Positions 49,621-57,168 of a DNA stretch of 64,000 nt are shown piece after piece. The position numbers and the translations under genes are program-made. The stretch is from Frateuria_A sp051900415. GTDB taxonomy: Bacteria > Pseudomonadota > Gammaproteobacteria > Xanthomonadales > Rhodanobacteraceae. A model generated the notes under the pieces. It was given only the letters and a program-made list of their open reading frames with translations. It made no database searches and was not told where the DNA came from. The stretch lies in NCBI RefSeq assembly GCF_051900415.1, contig NZ_JBHZGL010000016.1:1-64000 (forward strand), written 5' to 3'. Numbering within the stretch: the first letter of the stretch is position 1; the number at the start of each line of letters is the position of its first letter.

Positions 49621-50520
49621 ATGGATGCCCAGACCGCACTTTTCCAGCAACACCGCCCCCGCCTGTTCGGCCTGGCCTACCGCATGCTCGGCACGCCGAC
49701 CGATGCCGAGGACGTGCTGCACGACGCCTGGCTGCGCTGGCACGCGCAGGACACGGCCGTGCTGGACGACCCCGAGGCTTGGCTGGTCACCGTGACCACG
49801 CGCCTGGCGCTGGACCGCCTGCGGCGTGCCAAGTCCGAACGCGAACACTACACCGGCCCCTGGCTGCCCGAACCGCTGGTACCGGACGAGGATCACCCCG
49901 AAGCGACCCTCGAGCGCGGCGAGTCGATCACGCTCTCGTTTCTGCTGCTGCTCGAACGGCTGAGCCCGGACGAGCGCGCCGCCTTCCTGCTGCACGAAGT
50001 GTTCGACTACAGCCACGCCGAGGCCGCATCGATCCTCGACATCGCCGAGGACGCCTGCCGCCAGCGCGTGCACCGCGCCAAGGCACGCCTGCGCGAAGGC
50101 CGGCCGCGTTTCAACGTCGATGCGGCGGCGCAGCGACGGATGCTCGAGCGCTTCGTGGCGGCGATGGCCCAGCCCAGCCTGGACGCGCTGCGCGCCCTGT
50201 TCGCCGAGGATGCCATCCAGATCAGCGACGGCGGCGGTGTGGTGCGCGCCACCTTGCGGCCGCTGTACGGCGCCGAGCGGCTGGCCCGACTGTACCTGCA
50301 GATCGCCGGCAACCTCGAGCCTTACGAACCGCGCTACGAACTGACGACCCTCAACGGCGCGCCGGCCCTGCTGATGTTCACGGGCGACACGCTGAGCTCG
50401 GTCGTCTGGGTCGAGTGCGAGGGCGACCGCATCACCGCCATGCACGGGCTTCGCCACCCCGGCAAGCTGGCGCGCCTGCTGGCGGTCACGAAATCGGCGG
50501 CCACCGCGTCCTTGCATTGA
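49621..50520 (+). CDS. SigJ-type extracytoplasmic-function sigma factor
   Basis: 299 residues. Region 2 is FQQHRPRLFGLAYRMLGTPT..AEDVLHDAWLRW and region 4 is LSPDERAAFLLHEVFDYSHAE..EDACRQRVHRAKARLRE. A C-terminal SnoaL/NTF2-like domain (AMAQPSLDALRALFAEDAI onward) is the mark of the ECF41/SigJ group, in which this domain replaces an anti-sigma factor and controls activity. Such genes sit next to a carboxymuconolactone decarboxylase- or oxidoreductase-like partner, exactly as here. The promoter it reads cannot be located by eye. Confidence 0.93.
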   Translation: MDAQTALFQQHRPRLFGLAYRMLGTPTDAEDVLHDAWLRWHAQDTAVLDDPEAWLVTVTTRLALDRLRRAKSEREHYTGPWLPEPLVPDEDHPEATLERGESITLSFLLLLERLSPDERAAFLLHEVFDYSHAEAASILDIAEDACRQRVHRAKARLREGRPRFNVDAAAQRRMLERFVAAMAQPSLDALRALFAEDAIQISDGGGVVRATLRPLYGAERLARLYLQIAGNLEPYEPRYELTTLNGAPALLMFTGDTLSSVVWVECEGDRITAMHGLRHPGKLARLLAVTKSAATASLH

Positions 50521-50561
50521 ACGGCCCATTCCGGGCCGCCCTTCAAGCCAAGGAGTCATCC

Positions 50562-51020
50562 ATGTCCCGTTTCGCCATCCAACGCCACTACAAGTCGATG
50601 ATGCCGCTGGTCCAGCTCGGCAAGCAGGTCCACGACGCCGGCCGCCTGGAGCCGCGCCTGATCGACCTGGTGCTCATGCGCGTCTCGCAGATCAACGGCT
50701 GCGCCTACTGTCTGGACATGCACAGCAAGGACGCCCGCGCCGCGGGCGAAACCGAGCAGCGCCTGTACGTCCTGCCGGCGTGGCGCGAAACCACCCTGTT
50801 CAGCGAGCGCGAACGCATCGCCCTGGCCTGGGCCGAGGAGCTGACCGAACTGAACTCGCACGACGCAGTGTCCGACTCGCTCTACGAGCAGGCCCGACAG
50901 CTCTTTGACGAGGAGGCGCTGGTCGACCTCACGCTACTGGTCGTGACGATCAACAGCTGGAACCGCATCAATATCGCCGGCCGCACCGTCGGTGGGAACT
51001 ACAAGCCCGGGATGCACTGA
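50562..51020 (+). CDS. AhpD-like / carboxymuconolactone decarboxylase-family protein, SigJ partner
   Basis: 152 residues. The redox motif CAYCLDMHSKDA (CxxC with the following histidine) is characteristic of the AhpD/CMD fold, flanked by LVLMRVSQINGCAYC and IALAWAEELTEL. It is 41 bp downstream of the SigJ-type sigma factor. In ECF41 systems this partner is the usual target gene and is thought to handle peroxide or organic oxidants through the cysteine pair; direct activity is not shown. AAGGAGTCATCC precedes the ATG. Confidence 0.9.
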   Translation: MSRFAIQRHYKSMMPLVQLGKQVHDAGRLEPRLIDLVLMRVSQINGCAYCLDMHSKDARAAGETEQRLYVLPAWRETTLFSERERIALAWAEELTELNSHDAVSDSLYEQARQLFDEEALVDLTLLVVTINSWNRINIAGRTVGGNYKPGMH

Positions 51021-51040
51021 GCCGGTTGCGCGCGAAAGCG

Positions 51041-51183
51041 CCCCCATCCGCCTTCGGCACCATCCCCCGCGATGCGGGGGATGGCTCAGATGCAGGCCGC
51101 CTCGCGTCTCCCAGCCCGAGCTGTACCTCAATCCGAGCCTTCCCCCGCATCGCGGGGGAAGGTGCCGACAGGCGGATGGGGGC
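51041..51183. repeat. Palindromic element, type D
   Basis: CCCCCATCCGCCTTCGGCACC, CCCCCGCGATGCGGGGG at 51041-51080, then the inverted CCTTCCCCCGCATCGCGGGGG and GGTGCCGACAGGCGGATGGGGG at 51138-51183. An inner hairpin (CCCCGC/GCGGGG) occurs on both sides. It separates the AhpD-like gene from the isocitrate dehydrogenase terminator. Confidence 0.85.
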
Positions 51184-51220
51184 AACCGGAGCGAGCGATC
51201 CCAGGCTCTTGCGGAAACCC

Positions 51221-51255
51221 AAACGAAAAACGGCCGCGGATGAGCCGCGGCCGTC
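51221..51255 (-). terminator. Rho-independent terminator of the isocitrate dehydrogenase gene
   Basis: On the minus strand ACGGCCGCGG, loop CTCAT and CCGCGGCCGT form a perfect 10-bp stem, followed by TTTTTCGTTT. It lies 20 bp past the stop of the dehydrogenase gene. Confidence 0.9.
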
Positions 51256-51274
51256 AATCACTGCGTAGCGAAAC

Positions 51275-52288
51275 TCAGCCCGTCACGCGCTTCGCAATCG
51301 CTTCGCCGAAGCTCTGCGTGTTGCCCTTGCCGCCCAAGTCCGGCGTGACGTGGTCATGGTCGTTGGCCATGGCCTCGCGGATGGCGTTGCGCAGGCGGGT
51401 GCCCTTGTCGACCATCCCCAGGTGATCGAGCATGTCGGCCGCGGCCAGCAGCAGCGCGCAGGGGTTGGCGATGCCCTTGCCGGCGATGTCCGGCGCGGAA
51501 CCGTGTACGGCCTCGAAGATCGCCGCGTGCTCGCCGATGTTGTCGCCCGGGGCCAGCCCCAGGCCGCCGACCAGGCCGGCGCACAGGTCCGACAGGATGT
51601 CGCCGAACAGGTTGGTGGTCACGATCACGTCGAACTGCTCGGGACGCATCACCAGCTGCATGCAGGTGTTGTCCACGATCATCTCGTTGAACTCGATCTG
51701 CGGGTATTCCTTGGCGATCTCGCGCGCCACGTTGAGGAACATGCCCGAGGCCGTCTTGATGATGTTGGCCTTGTGCACCGCCGTGACCTTCTTGCGGCCC
51801 TTCTTGACCGCCATCTCGAACGCGTAGCGCACGATGCGGGCGCAGCCCTTGCGCGTCACGCGGATCATCGAGGTGGCGATCTCGCCGTCCTCGGACACGC
51901 TCTGGCCTTCGGCCAGGTAGGCGCCCTCGGTGTTCTCGCGCACCGTGATGATGTCGATGTTCTCGTAGCGCGCCTTGGTGCCGGGGAAGCTGGTCGCCGG
52001 ACGCACGTTGGCGTACAGGTCGAAATGGCGGCGCAAGGTGACGTTGATCGAGGTGAAGCCGCCGCCGATCGGCGTGGTGAGCGGGCCCTTGAGCGCGACC
52101 TTGTGCTCAGCGATCTTGTCCAGGGTCGGCTTGGGCAGGAGGTCGCCATGCTTCTCCAGCGCCACCATGCCGGCGTCGACGAAGTCGTAGCTCAGGCCGC
52201 AGTCCAGCGCGTCGAGCACGCGCAGGGTGGCGGTCATGATTTCCGGACCGATGCCGTCGCCCGGGATCACGGCGATGGTTTTGCTCAT
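51275..52288 (-). CDS. NAD-dependent isocitrate dehydrogenase
   Basis: 337 residues of the isocitrate/isopropylmalate dehydrogenase family. Visible elements: VIPGDGIGPEIM, TTPIGGGFTSINVTLRRHFD, YENIDIITVRENTEGAY (substrate loop), KANIIKTASGMF and TNLFGDILSDLCAGLVGGLG. The cofactor region is EAVHGSAPDIAGKGIANP; the acidic D in place of the NADP-binding Lys/Tyr points to NAD. It oxidises isocitrate to 2-oxoglutarate in the TCA cycle. Isopropylmalate dehydrogenase is unlikely because leu genes are absent. AAGGAG precedes ATG 52288, and a terminator follows. Confidence 0.92.
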   Translation of the reverse strand: MSKTIAVIPGDGIGPEIMTATLRVLDALDCGLSYDFVDAGMVALEKHGDLLPKPTLDKIAEHKVALKGPLTTPIGGGFTSINVTLRRHFDLYANVRPATSFPGTKARYENIDIITVRENTEGAYLAEGQSVSEDGEIATSMIRVTRKGCARIVRYAFEMAVKKGRKKVTAVHKANIIKTASGMFLNVAREIAKEYPQIEFNEMIVDNTCMQLVMRPEQFDVIVTTNLFGDILSDLCAGLVGGLGLAPGDNIGEHAAIFEAVHGSAPDIAGKGIANPCALLLAAADMLDHLGMVDKGTRLRNAIREAMANDHDHVTPDLGGKGNTQSFGEAIAKRVTG

Positions 52289-52448
52289 GGGAGACTCCTT
52301 GGGGACTGATCGCGGCCGTGCGGCGGGAAATGCGCGCGGCAAAGAGCCCCATTATCGCCGATGCGACCCCGTGCCGGCAGCAGGCAGGGCGCGCCAGGGC
52401 GTTGCAAATCCTCGCATGGAGCGTTGCGGTTCATCGCACCGTGGGTGC

Positions 52449-52596
52449 GTAGGATGGGCTTCAGCCCATCGAAACCGGCCGGAAAGGTAAGCCGAAGCCC
52501 CACCGTGCTGAAACTAAGGGCGATCGACACTGGCGGCGCCTTGCAGCCGATCGGGAAATCCACGGCAACCGGGGGAGGTGGGCTGAAGCCCACCCT
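52449..52596. repeat. Palindromic element, type C (split copy)
   Basis: GTAGGATGGGCTTCAGCCC (52449-52467) and GGTGGGCTGAAGCCCACC (52574-52591) plus CTAC are inverted hairpins about 100 bp apart. The intervening sequence carries no gene. They occupy most of the 310-bp gap between isocitrate dehydrogenase and the CMD-like gene. Confidence 0.82.
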
Positions 52597-52598
52597 AC

Positions 52599-53000
52599 TC
52601 AGGCCTGCGCGTGGTCTGTGCAACCCTCGCCGGGTGCTTCGCCCTCTTCCAGTCGATCGAGGAAATCCACGGCGCGACGCAGGTGCGGGATCACGATCGA
52701 ACCGCCCACCACCAGGCCCACGCTGAAGGTCTCGAAGAACTCCTCGCGGGTGACGCCGGCCTCCTTGCACTGCGCCACGTGGTAGCTGATGCAGTCGTCG
52801 CAGCGCAGCACCATCGAGGCGACCAGGCCGAGCAGCTCCTTGGTCTTCACGTCGAGCGCGCCTGGCTTGTAGGTCTGCGTGTCCAGCGCGAAGAAGCGCC
52901 GTACGACCTGGTTGTCCTCGGACAGGATGCGCTCGTTCATGCGCTGGCGGAACGCGGTGAATTCCGCCACGCGGTCCTTGCTCTTCTCGGCGTCGCTCAT
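52599..53000 (-). CDS. Carboxymuconolactone decarboxylase (AhpD-like) family protein
   Basis: 133 residues. The core is LDVKTKELLGLVASMVLRCD, then the redox motif CDDCISYHVAQCKEAGVTREE (CxxC-x3-H), and the end VVGGSIVIPHLRRAVDFL. AhpD-fold proteins reduce peroxides via the cysteine pair. Its ATG overlaps the stop of the glutaredoxin gene (ATGA), so the pair is translated together and likely works in thiol redox balance. The terminal tail GEGCTDHAQA adds a further cysteine. Confidence 0.92.
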   Translation of the reverse strand: MSDAEKSKDRVAEFTAFRQRMNERILSEDNQVVRRFFALDTQTYKPGALDVKTKELLGLVASMVLRCDDCISYHVAQCKEAGVTREEFFETFSVGLVVGGSIVIPHLRRAVDFLDRLEEGEAPGEGCTDHAQA

Positions 53001-53260
53001 GCGGCCTCGCCCAGCAGTTGCTTGAGCTTGCCACTTCGGTCGGCGGCGACCAGGTCGTCGTAGCCGCCGACGTGCTGGTCGTTGATGAAGATCTGCGGCA
53101 CCGTGCGGCGACCGCCGCTGCGCTGGAGCATCAGCTCGCGCTGGGCCGGGTCGGCATCCACGCGTACTTCGTTCCACTCCAGCCCCTTGGACTTGAGCAG
53201 GTTTTTGGCGGCCACGCAGTAGGGACACACGGCGGTGGAATAGACCTCGATCTTGGGCAT
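52997..53260 (-). CDS. grxC: Glutaredoxin 3 (GrxC)-type
   Basis: 87 residues: VYSTAVCPYCVAAKNLLKSKG with the CPYC active site (residues 12-15), TVPQIFINDQHVGGYDDL with the cis-proline loop and the GG-D glutathione contact. It reduces disulfides and glutathione adducts in the cytoplasm. It is the first gene of the pair with the AhpD-like protein. The start is unambiguous. Confidence 0.95.
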   Translation of the reverse strand: MPKIEVYSTAVCPYCVAAKNLLKSKGLEWNEVRVDADPAQRELMLQRSGGRRTVPQIFINDQHVGGYDDLVAADRSGKLKQLLGEAA

Positions 53261-53386
53261 GACGAACGCTCCGGGGGAACTTTGGAACCGGGCCTTTACA
53301 TGAGGTCCGGGCCGTCCGTTTGCAAGCAACGGGCGATGAACCGACGCCGGTACCGGCGGTCTGTACTGATGTATTGTCGCCCACCT

Positions 53387-55003
53387 ATGGCCATGGCACC
53401 ACGACTCGCCCCCCGCCTGCTCACCGCGCTGGTCACCGCCTGCCTCGCCTTCGGCGCGGGCGCGCAGGAGGACATCCGGCTGCCGGACCTGGGCAGCTCG
53501 GCCGACGCGCTGATTTCTCCGCAGGACGCCCAGGACTACGGCGCCGCGATGCTGCGCGAGATGCGCTCGCTGGACATGGTGGTCGAAGACCCGCTGCTGG
53601 ACGACTACCTCAACGACCTCGGCTACCGTCTGGTGGCCAGCAGCGACCGTCCGAAAGACCGCTTCACGTTTTTCGTGGTCAAGGACGAGGAGATCAACGC
53701 CTTCGCCGCACCCGGCGGGTACATCGCCGTCAATTCCGGCCTGATCGCCATCACCCGCAGCGAAAGCGAGCTGGCCGGCGTGATCGCCCACGAGATCGGC
53801 CACATTACGCAGAACCATCTGCAACGCGCGTTCGAGGATTCGAAGAAGGACGCGCCGCTGATGGCGCTGGTGCTGCTCGGCGCGGTCGCCGCGGGCGCCA
53901 GCTCGCACAGCGGCGACTCGCCCATGGCGGTGCTGGCTGCGGGCCAGGGCCTGATCGCGCAACGCTCGATCAACTTTACCCGCAAGGACGAGATCGAGGC
54001 CGACCGCGTCGGCATCCAGACGCTGGCTAACGCCGGCTTCGACCCGCGCGCCATGGCCAGCTTCTTCGAGCGCATGCAGGACACCCTGCGCGCCGGTTCC
54101 GGCGGTACCGACGTGCCCGCGCTGCTGCAGACCCACCCGGTGACGCTCGCGCGCATCAGCGACGCCAAGTCGCGTGCGGGCACGCTGCTGGCCGCGCAGA
54201 AGCTGCGCCCGAGCGGTACCACGCTGGTACGCGGCGACTGGGAGAAGACCACCGCGCCGATCGCCTACGTGAAGGACCCGACCGCGCTGCTTGCCGCCGC
54301 CCCGGCCAAAGGTGGGCTGGATACCTACGCGATGATGCGTGAGCGCACCCGCGTGCTGGCCGGCGACGCTTCCAAGCTGGTCCACTTCTACGACGCGAGC
54401 TTCGGCACGACTGGCTTCGATACCCCCGCCACCCGCTATGGTTACGCGCTCGCGTTGACCCGCAGCGGCGCCGGCGCGCCGGCGATCGCGCAGCTCAAGC
54501 CCCTGCTCGCGGCCCACCCGGACAACCTGATCCTCAACCTGGCGATGGCCGACGCGCAGTTGCAGGATGGCCAGCGTGCCGACGCCCTGGCGCGCTACGC
54601 CCGCCTCAACACCCGCTCGCCGCACAATCGCGCGGTCGCGCTGGCCTACGCCAAGGCGCTGACCGCCGGGGGCGATACCGACCAGGCGACGCTCGCCGCC
54701 TCCCTGCTGCGCCCGCTGCTGGACAACGCCGACGAACCGGACATCTACCGCAGCTACGCACGCGCCAGCGACAAGGCCGGCGACAGCGTACGCGCCGGCG
54801 AGGCCTATTCGGACGCCAGTTACCTCTCCGGCCGCCCGTTCGATGCCATGGAGCAACTGAAGCGGCTGCTCAAGCGCGACGACCTGGACTACTACGCCCG
54901 CGCGCGCATCCAGGCACGCATCGCCGACCTGACGCCGCTGGTGCTGGAACTGCGCAAGCGCAAGGTGCAGACGGTGGACAATCCGGACGGGCGGAGCCAG
55001 TAG
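53387..55003 (+). CDS. M48-family periplasmic metalloprotease, BepA-like
   Basis: 538 residues. The signal peptide is PRLLTALVTACLAFGAGAQ. The M48 catalytic domain has HEIGHITQNH, DEIEADRVGIQTLANAGFDP (third zinc ligand) and NAFAAPGGYIAVNSGLI. From about residue 290 TPR-like repeats make the C-terminal half. The architecture equals BepA/YfgC, which degrades stalled or misfolded outer-membrane protein intermediates with BamA and LptD. Starts at 53336, 53369 or 53393 are also possible; I chose 53387 because it leaves a normal signal peptide. Confidence 0.9.
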   Translation: MAMAPRLAPRLLTALVTACLAFGAGAQEDIRLPDLGSSADALISPQDAQDYGAAMLREMRSLDMVVEDPLLDDYLNDLGYRLVASSDRPKDRFTFFVVKDEEINAFAAPGGYIAVNSGLIAITRSESELAGVIAHEIGHITQNHLQRAFEDSKKDAPLMALVLLGAVAAGASSHSGDSPMAVLAAGQGLIAQRSINFTRKDEIEADRVGIQTLANAGFDPRAMASFFERMQDTLRAGSGGTDVPALLQTHPVTLARISDAKSRAGTLLAAQKLRPSGTTLVRGDWEKTTAPIAYVKDPTALLAAAPAKGGLDTYAMMRERTRVLAGDASKLVHFYDASFGTTGFDTPATRYGYALALTRSGAGAPAIAQLKPLLAAHPDNLILNLAMADAQLQDGQRADALARYARLNTRSPHNRAVALAYAKALTAGGDTDQATLAASLLRPLLDNADEPDIYRSYARASDKAGDSVRAGEAYSDASYLSGRPFDAMEQLKRLLKRDDLDYYARARIQARIADLTPLVLELRKRKVQTVDNPDGRSQ

Positions 55004-55060
55004 CCCGGCGCCTCACGAGAGCCACGTCTCCGGGCCTTGCACAAGAAGCGCGGTCCCGAG

Positions 55061-55191
55061 CTTCCCCCGCGAACGCGGGGGCAGGTGCCGACAGGCGGAT
55101 TGGGGGCGCTCTTGGCGGGGAGCTTGGGGGCCTGTCGCAAGACCTTCCCCATCCGCCCTGCGGGCACTTTCCCCCGTGGGACGGGGGAAGG
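55061..55191. repeat. Palindromic element, type D
   Basis: CTTCCCCCGCGAACGCGGGGG, GGTGCCGACAGGCGGATTGGGGG and the inverted CCCCATCCGCCCTGCGGG with CTTTCCCCCGTGGGACGGGGGAAGG. It fills the 268-bp gap between the BepA-like gene and phoB. Confidence 0.85.
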
Positions 55192-55271
55192 AACCTCCTC
55201 CCCGCCCGGTGTCATCCCCACGTAACATTCCCCCATTGCAATAAGCCCGTCACAGGCCAGGCGCAAACCGC

Positions 55272-55961
55272 GTGCACAAGCGCATCCTCATCGTCGAAGA
55301 CGAAGCCTCCATCCGCGACATGGTCACCTTCGCCCTGCACAAGGCCGGCATGGAGGCCATGCAGGCGGCCGATGCCCGCGCGGCCCAGATCGCCATCGCC
55401 GAGCAGGTGCCGGACCTGATCCTGCTGGACTGGATGCTGCCGGGTACCAGCGGACTGGAGCTGGCGCGGCGGCTGCGAAAGGAAGAGCTCAGCCGCGAAA
55501 TCCCGATCATCATGCTCACCGCGCGCGGCGAGGAAATGGACCGGGTCAACGGCCTGGAAGCCGGCGTCGACGACTACGTCGTCAAGCCGTTCTCCACCCG
55601 CGAGTTGATCGCCCGCATCAAGGCGGTGCTGCGCCGCAGCCAAGGCGACGACGGTACCGGCATGGTGGAACTGGGCGGCCTGCGCATCGACGGTCCGGCG
55701 CACCGCGTCTTCGCGGGCGAGGAGCCGGTGCCGATCGGCCCCACCGAATACCGCCTGCTCTACTTCTTCATGACCCATCCCGAGCGCGTCTACACCCGCG
55801 CGCAGTTGCTCGACCATGTCTGGGGCGGCAGCGTGTACGTGGAAGAACGCACAGTCGACGTGCACATCCGCCGACTGCGCAAGACGCTCGAACCCTGGCA
55901 GCTGGACGGCATGGTGCAGACGGTGCGCGGCTCCGGCTACCGCTTCTCGGCCAGCGCCTGA
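55272..55961 (+). CDS. phoB: Phosphate-regulon response regulator PhoB
   Basis: 229 residues. The receiver domain has VEDEASIRDMV, phospho-Asp 53 in ILLDWMLPGTSG and Lys in VVKPFSTREL. The OmpR-type winged helix follows: GPTEYRLLYFFMTHPERVYTRAQLLDHVWGG and VDVHIRRLRKTLEPWQLDGMVQTVRGSGYRFS. When phosphorylated by PhoR at low phosphate it activates Pho genes by binding Pho boxes. The GTG at 55272 yields the standard start VHKRILIVEDE. The phoR gene follows by 24 bp in the same operon; ppk and ppx are close. Confidence 0.95.
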   Translation: MHKRILIVEDEASIRDMVTFALHKAGMEAMQAADARAAQIAIAEQVPDLILLDWMLPGTSGLELARRLRKEELSREIPIIMLTARGEEMDRVNGLEAGVDDYVVKPFSTRELIARIKAVLRRSQGDDGTGMVELGGLRIDGPAHRVFAGEEPVPIGPTEYRLLYFFMTHPERVYTRAQLLDHVWGGSVYVEERTVDVHIRRLRKTLEPWQLDGMVQTVRGSGYRFSASA

Positions 55962-55985
55962 GTCACCTGCCCCCGGACCCGACGC

Positions 55986-57029
55986 ATGACCCGCGCACGC
56001 CGCCTCGCCATCACCCTGCACGACCTGCGCGACGCGGCTGACAGCCTGCCCGACGCGATCGTGTTGCTGGACGAAGCCTGGCGCGTGCGCTGGTTCAACC
56101 GCGCCGCCGAGACGCTGCTGGGCCTGCGCCGCGGCAAGGATCGCGGCGTGCTGCTCTCCGACCGACTGCAGGGCACCGACCTGGCCGCCTGGCTGCGCGC
56201 CGGGTCGCGGATGCCGCTGCACGACGTGGCGGCGCCCGGCCGCGCCGAAGGCCACCTGGACGTCTCCGTGCAGCCCTTCGGCCGCCGCCAGCGGATGTTG
56301 CTGGGACGCGACATCAGCCCGCTGACGCGGCTGGAGCAGATCCGCCGCGACTTCGTAGCCAACGTTTCGCACGAACTGCGCACGCCACTCACCGTGATCC
56401 ACGGTTACCTGGAACTGCTCGACCCGGAGGACGTGCCCGAGCTGGCCCCGGTGCTCGGCGAGATGCGTGCGCAGTCCAAGCGCATGGGCCAGATCGTGGA
56501 AGACCTGCTGACCCTCTCGCGCCTGGAAACGCAGGACCACGTGGTCGACGAGCGCGTGCCGATGGCCGCGTTGCTTGCCACCCTGCGCAAGGAAGCCGAG
56601 GCGCTGAGCCAGGGCCGACACCAGGTCACGCTGGAGGCGGAAACGGACTGCGACCTGCTCGGCTCCCCGAAGGACCTGCACAGCGCGTTGTCCAACCTGG
56701 TCAGCAACGCCGTGCGCTACACCCCGAACGGCGGCCGCATCATGATCGGCTGGCGCCGTACGGTCGACGGCGCGACCTATTCGGTCACCGACACGGGCTA
56801 CGGCATTCCGGCCAGCCACCTGGCGCGACTGACCGAGCGCTTCTACCGCGTCTCCTCCAGCCGCTCGCGCGAGACCGGCGGCACCGGGCTGGGGCTGTCC
56901 ATCGTCAAGCACGTACTCAACCTGCATCAGGGGCGCCTGAGCGTGGAAAGCGCGCCGGGCAAGGGCTCCACGTTCGCCTGTCATTTCGGGCCTGAACGCC
57001 TGCTGCCCGCCGAACCGGGCACCCTGTAG
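55986..57029 (+). CDS. phoR: Phosphate-regulon sensor kinase PhoR (no membrane segment)
   Basis: 347 residues. A PAS domain starts almost at the N-terminus (SLPDAIVLLDEAWRVRWFNRA) and leads to HisKA with His 129 in FVANVSHELRTPLTVIHGYL. The ATPase carries SNLVSNAVRYTPNGG, DTGYGIPASHLARLTERFYR and GGTGLGLSIVKHVL. It is about 85 residues shorter than E. coli PhoR because the membrane helices are missing; the same frame is closed by the phoB stop just upstream, so no longer start exists. The TAG stop is part of the following REP element. Confidence 0.9.
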   Translation: MTRARRLAITLHDLRDAADSLPDAIVLLDEAWRVRWFNRAAETLLGLRRGKDRGVLLSDRLQGTDLAAWLRAGSRMPLHDVAAPGRAEGHLDVSVQPFGRRQRMLLGRDISPLTRLEQIRRDFVANVSHELRTPLTVIHGYLELLDPEDVPELAPVLGEMRAQSKRMGQIVEDLLTLSRLETQDHVVDERVPMAALLATLRKEAEALSQGRHQVTLEAETDCDLLGSPKDLHSALSNLVSNAVRYTPNGGRIMIGWRRTVDGATYSVTDTGYGIPASHLARLTERFYRVSSSRSRETGGTGLGLSIVKHVLNLHQGRLSVESAPGKGSTFACHFGPERLLPAEPGTL

Positions 57030-57085
57030 GAGCGCACCTGTGCGCGACCGCGAACCTCCCGGTCGCGCACAGGTGCGCTCCTACA
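57026..57085. repeat. REP-like palindrome, type B
   Basis: GTAGGAGCGCACCTGTGCGCGACCG and CGGTCGCGCACAGGTGCGCTCCTAC are nearly perfect inverted copies around a 10-bp centre. The TAG at 57027-57029 is the phoR stop. Confidence 0.9.
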
Positions 57086-57168
57086 GGGGCCTGCGCGGCT
57101 GAAGGCCACCCGACCGTATGACGGTGACCGGGTGTACTTGGCCTCCGCATCGTCCAGAATGGGTCCCC

